Origin: Nitrospirota bacterium
GTDB taxonomy: Bacteria; Nitrospirota; Thermodesulfovibrionia; Thermodesulfovibrionales; JdFR-88
Reading direction: 5' to 3'
Assembly (NCBI GenBank): GCA_021790695.1
Contig: JAJYGJ010000174.1
Span: 1 to 7,760 of the forward strand
DNA length: 7,760 nucleotides
Shown: one piece after another, positions 6,351-7,760 of the stretch
Numbering within the stretch: position 1 is the first letter of the stretch
Layout: the number at the start of each line of letters is the position of its first letter
Made by a program: the position numbers and the translations under genes
Notes under the pieces: model-generated
Databases searched by the model: none
What the model was told of the DNA's origin: nothing
The model's input: the letters and a program-made list of their open reading frames with translations, nothing else

Positions 6351-6522
6351 ATGGCTTCTACGCCCACCAGGCAGAACCGGATTTTTTTGTTCGTTTTTTG
6401 GAAAATGCCGTTTGTTGCCTTTATCATTTGCTCGTTTGGTCGTTTGTTGCCTTGGCCGACAGGAGGCCATGTCGTAGATCAACCTTATTCCCACGCCAAG
6501 ACATCGGGCCTCGAAGGCGGTT
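6351..6522 (+). pseudogene. Possible 5' start of a broken exported protein, out of frame with the traH-like fragment
   Basis: An ATG at 6351 is preceded by GGAAGGA (6338-6344) with a 6-base spacer, a good Shine-Dalgarno arrangement. It opens with a basic stretch (T-P-T-R-Q-N-R) followed by a hydrophobic run, I-F-L-F-V-F-W-K-M-P-F-V-A-F-I-I-C-S-F, like a signal peptide or membrane anchor, although a Lys interrupts it. The frame stays open to 6728, but from about 6500 it only shadows the traH-like frame. One reading is that this is the original start and signal peptide of traH, separated from the rest by an out-of-frame internal deletion. Equally, it may be an unrelated frame. Confidence 0.25.
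6409..6453 (+). repeat. 13-bp direct repeat with 32-bp period
   Basis: CGTTTGTTGCCTT occurs at 6409-6421 and again at 6441-6453. The shorter unit TCGTTTG also occurs at 6432-6438 and 6440-6446. The block is T-rich and lies in the spacer between the divergent UPF0175 and traH-like genes, unlike the GC-rich flanks. Confidence 0.5.
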
Positions 6523-7536
6523 GTGGCGCAGATAATGGGCCCATATACGAAGAATCCGGGCCAATACGCTCATGCCCTGTCCGATTACGCGCAGAGCCAG
6601 GGCTGGACGAACCTTTGGCAGGACATGAAGCAGGCATGGAGCGCGAACAACAACAACGCCACGATGCCGAATTCGAGCAACCCCGCGAACTTAAGCGGCG
6701 CATACGCCGGATGCCCGACGGCCGTTAAGGCCCTCTTTCTGACCCCCGGTAGCCTCCTGGACCATCTCCAGGCGCAGTTCGGAGGGGTCTCCACGGACTA
6801 TATCGAACTGCTTCGGGGGATGCTGGGCGATATCGTCTTCACCACAGACCAAAACGGCATGGTCGACGCCAACCCCGTGCCCCCCTGCTATTACAACTTC
6901 AATAAGAATGTCGACAACTTCCTCGCGGGCAATGCGGAGGGCGAGGCCTCCCCGTCGTCCACAGGGGCCCCGGGGACCTGCGCTCCGCTCACGGACGTCA
7001 ACGCGAACCTGCAGGAATGGGCGTCGGGAATAATGACGGGCATAGCCACCCAGATGGCCGACAGCGAGCCTCTCAGCGCTTCTCAGCAGGCATTTTTAAA
7101 AGAGATGCCCATCCCGATGGACCTGATCATGAAATACGCCGTCAGCACCGGGCAGATCGTCCCAATGACTTCCGAGTTCGCCGGAGTGGCCGCCAAGGCA
7201 TACGCCTTCAGCATGATGGCCGATCTGGACCATAATGCCGACGTCCTCATGGGCAAGGCGCTGATAGTGGCCCGCAGCAATCCGGGCGCCGTCCTCAACT
7301 CTCCGTCGGCCCAGTGTATGAGCAAGCTCAACCAGCCCGTGGGCATGCTGAAGATGTACAAAAAGCGCGTGAGTCAGACGCGTTACGCCCTTGGCCAGGA
7401 CTATATCAAATGGGCGACCTCGCTTTCCTCCCTGGAAACGCTTGGCCTCAGGCTCCAGCAGTTCAACGGCGAGGCGTACAAGGACCTGGCCGAAAAGTTC
7501 AATCCTTCCGTGGCCGGAAGGGCGGTCGGGTATTGA
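6523..7536 (+). CDS. TraH-like F-type T4SS pilus assembly protein, N-terminally truncated
   Basis: 337 residues from a GTG at 6523. The frame is open back to a TAG at 6475-6477 and has no good Shine-Dalgarno site. By memory of F TraH, L-L-R-G-M-L-G-D-I-V-F (96-106) followed by an N-G turn and V-P-P corresponds to the E-F-V-M-T-L-T-G-S-L-V-F region. W-A-S-G-I-M-T-G-I with D-S-E-P-L-S-A-S-Q-Q-A-F-L-K-E-M-P-I-P (180-198) corresponds to the S-D-T-P-L-D-D-K-E-K-G-F-I...I-P-V segment of the C-terminal half. TraH is a roughly 450-residue periplasmic/outer-membrane protein needed to assemble the conjugative pilus, with a signal peptide and conserved Cys residues. Here the signal peptide and about the first third are absent, while the C-terminus (K-F-N-P-S-V-A-G-R) looks natural. 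Cys 64, 122, 153 and 265 remain. No traF or traG flanks it. Most likely a remnant of a conjugative element; a different short start cannot be excluded. Confidence 0.65.
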   Translation: MAQIMGPYTKNPGQYAHALSDYAQSQGWTNLWQDMKQAWSANNNNATMPNSSNPANLSGAYAGCPTAVKALFLTPGSLLDHLQAQFGGVSTDYIELLRGMLGDIVFTTDQNGMVDANPVPPCYYNFNKNVDNFLAGNAEGEASPSSTGAPGTCAPLTDVNANLQEWASGIMTGIATQMADSEPLSASQQAFLKEMPIPMDLIMKYAVSTGQIVPMTSEFAGVAAKAYAFSMMADLDHNADVLMGKALIVARSNPGAVLNSPSAQCMSKLNQPVGMLKMYKKRVSQTRYALGQDYIKWATSLSSLETLGLRLQQFNGEAYKDLAEKFNPSVAGRAVGY

Positions 7537-7760
7537 TCGAATTTTCAATTTCGATTGAGACTGAACGAAATGTCTACACCGGCGTCCGGCTCCATGGGAT
7601 GGCACCTCCTCCCACTTTATTCCCAGGCCAGCGGATATGCTCGTAAACGGCCCATTGAGGCCGCCCGGAGGACGAAAGCCAGGAGTTCATACCTATCCCA
7701 TCACGATCCTGCCGTTGCTTGGTGAATTGTTCTACTTTCTCTCGGAAATTTAGCATAGTT
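7537..7760. other. Right end, no recognised gene
   Basis: After the traH-like stop there is a short hairpin, ATCGAA/TTCGAT (7536-7541 with 7550-7555), without a T-tract. Then come only short frames on both strands: a 48-residue frame at 7570 with no ribosome site, and a 60-residue minus frame from 7756. None resembles TraG, which would follow traH in an F-type operon, so the tra operon appears interrupted here. Confidence 0.4.

Noticed and set aside
7536..7555. Hairpin after the traH-like stop as a terminator
   Set aside because: The stem has only six base pairs, mostly A/T, and no T-tract follows.
7096..7605. 169-codon minus-strand frame
   Set aside because: Antisense to the traH-like gene; its Arg/His/Gly-rich composition shows it is a shadow frame.
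7574..7756. 60-codon minus-strand frame at the right end
   Set aside because: No ribosome site and no recognisable similarity, although it does not overlap another gene; cannot be supported as real.

Overview
The window looks like chromosomal DNA of a Gram-negative, respiring bacterium. Evidence for this is a c-type cytochrome, a regulator architecture that I know mainly from Desulfobacterota/Geobacter-like and Nitrospirota genomes, and a fragment of an F-type conjugation gene. Coding regions are moderately GC-rich. Taxonomy is an inference; there is no rRNA or other marker gene.

Left part (1-5305): the 3' end of a monohaem cytochrome c gene (+ strand) meets, tail to tail, a DHA2-type 14-TM drug efflux transporter (- strand). 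Upstream of the transporter, on the same strand and separated by 286 bp, is a 1083-residue regulator. It has an N-terminal MalT-like STAND ATPase, a TPR-type sensor region, and a C-terminal OmpR-type winged helix plus BTAD domain (SARP-like). The gap between them holds a perfect heptamer direct repeat (TGTAGGT, 4-bp spacer, 11-bp period), 8 bp upstream of a possible -10. This is the geometry known for SARP-activated promoters, so regulator and pump look like a self-contained inducible efflux module.

Middle (5306-5807): about 460 bp with no convincing gene, then the 3' half of a tRNA-Arg(CCT) gene that begins exactly at the anticodon loop and ends with CCA. There is no 5' half in the window. 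This is what an attachment site looks like at the far end of an element integrated into a tRNA gene. By its orientation, the element should lie to the right.

Right part (5808-7760): consistent with a decayed integrative element. It holds an orphan UPF0175-type antitoxin-like gene (- strand) whose C-terminus may be frameshifted, an AT-rich divergent spacer with short direct repeats, and a TraH-like conjugation protein (+ strand) that has lost its N-terminal part. No toxin partner, integrase or further tra genes are visible. The last 220 bp carry nothing I recognise.
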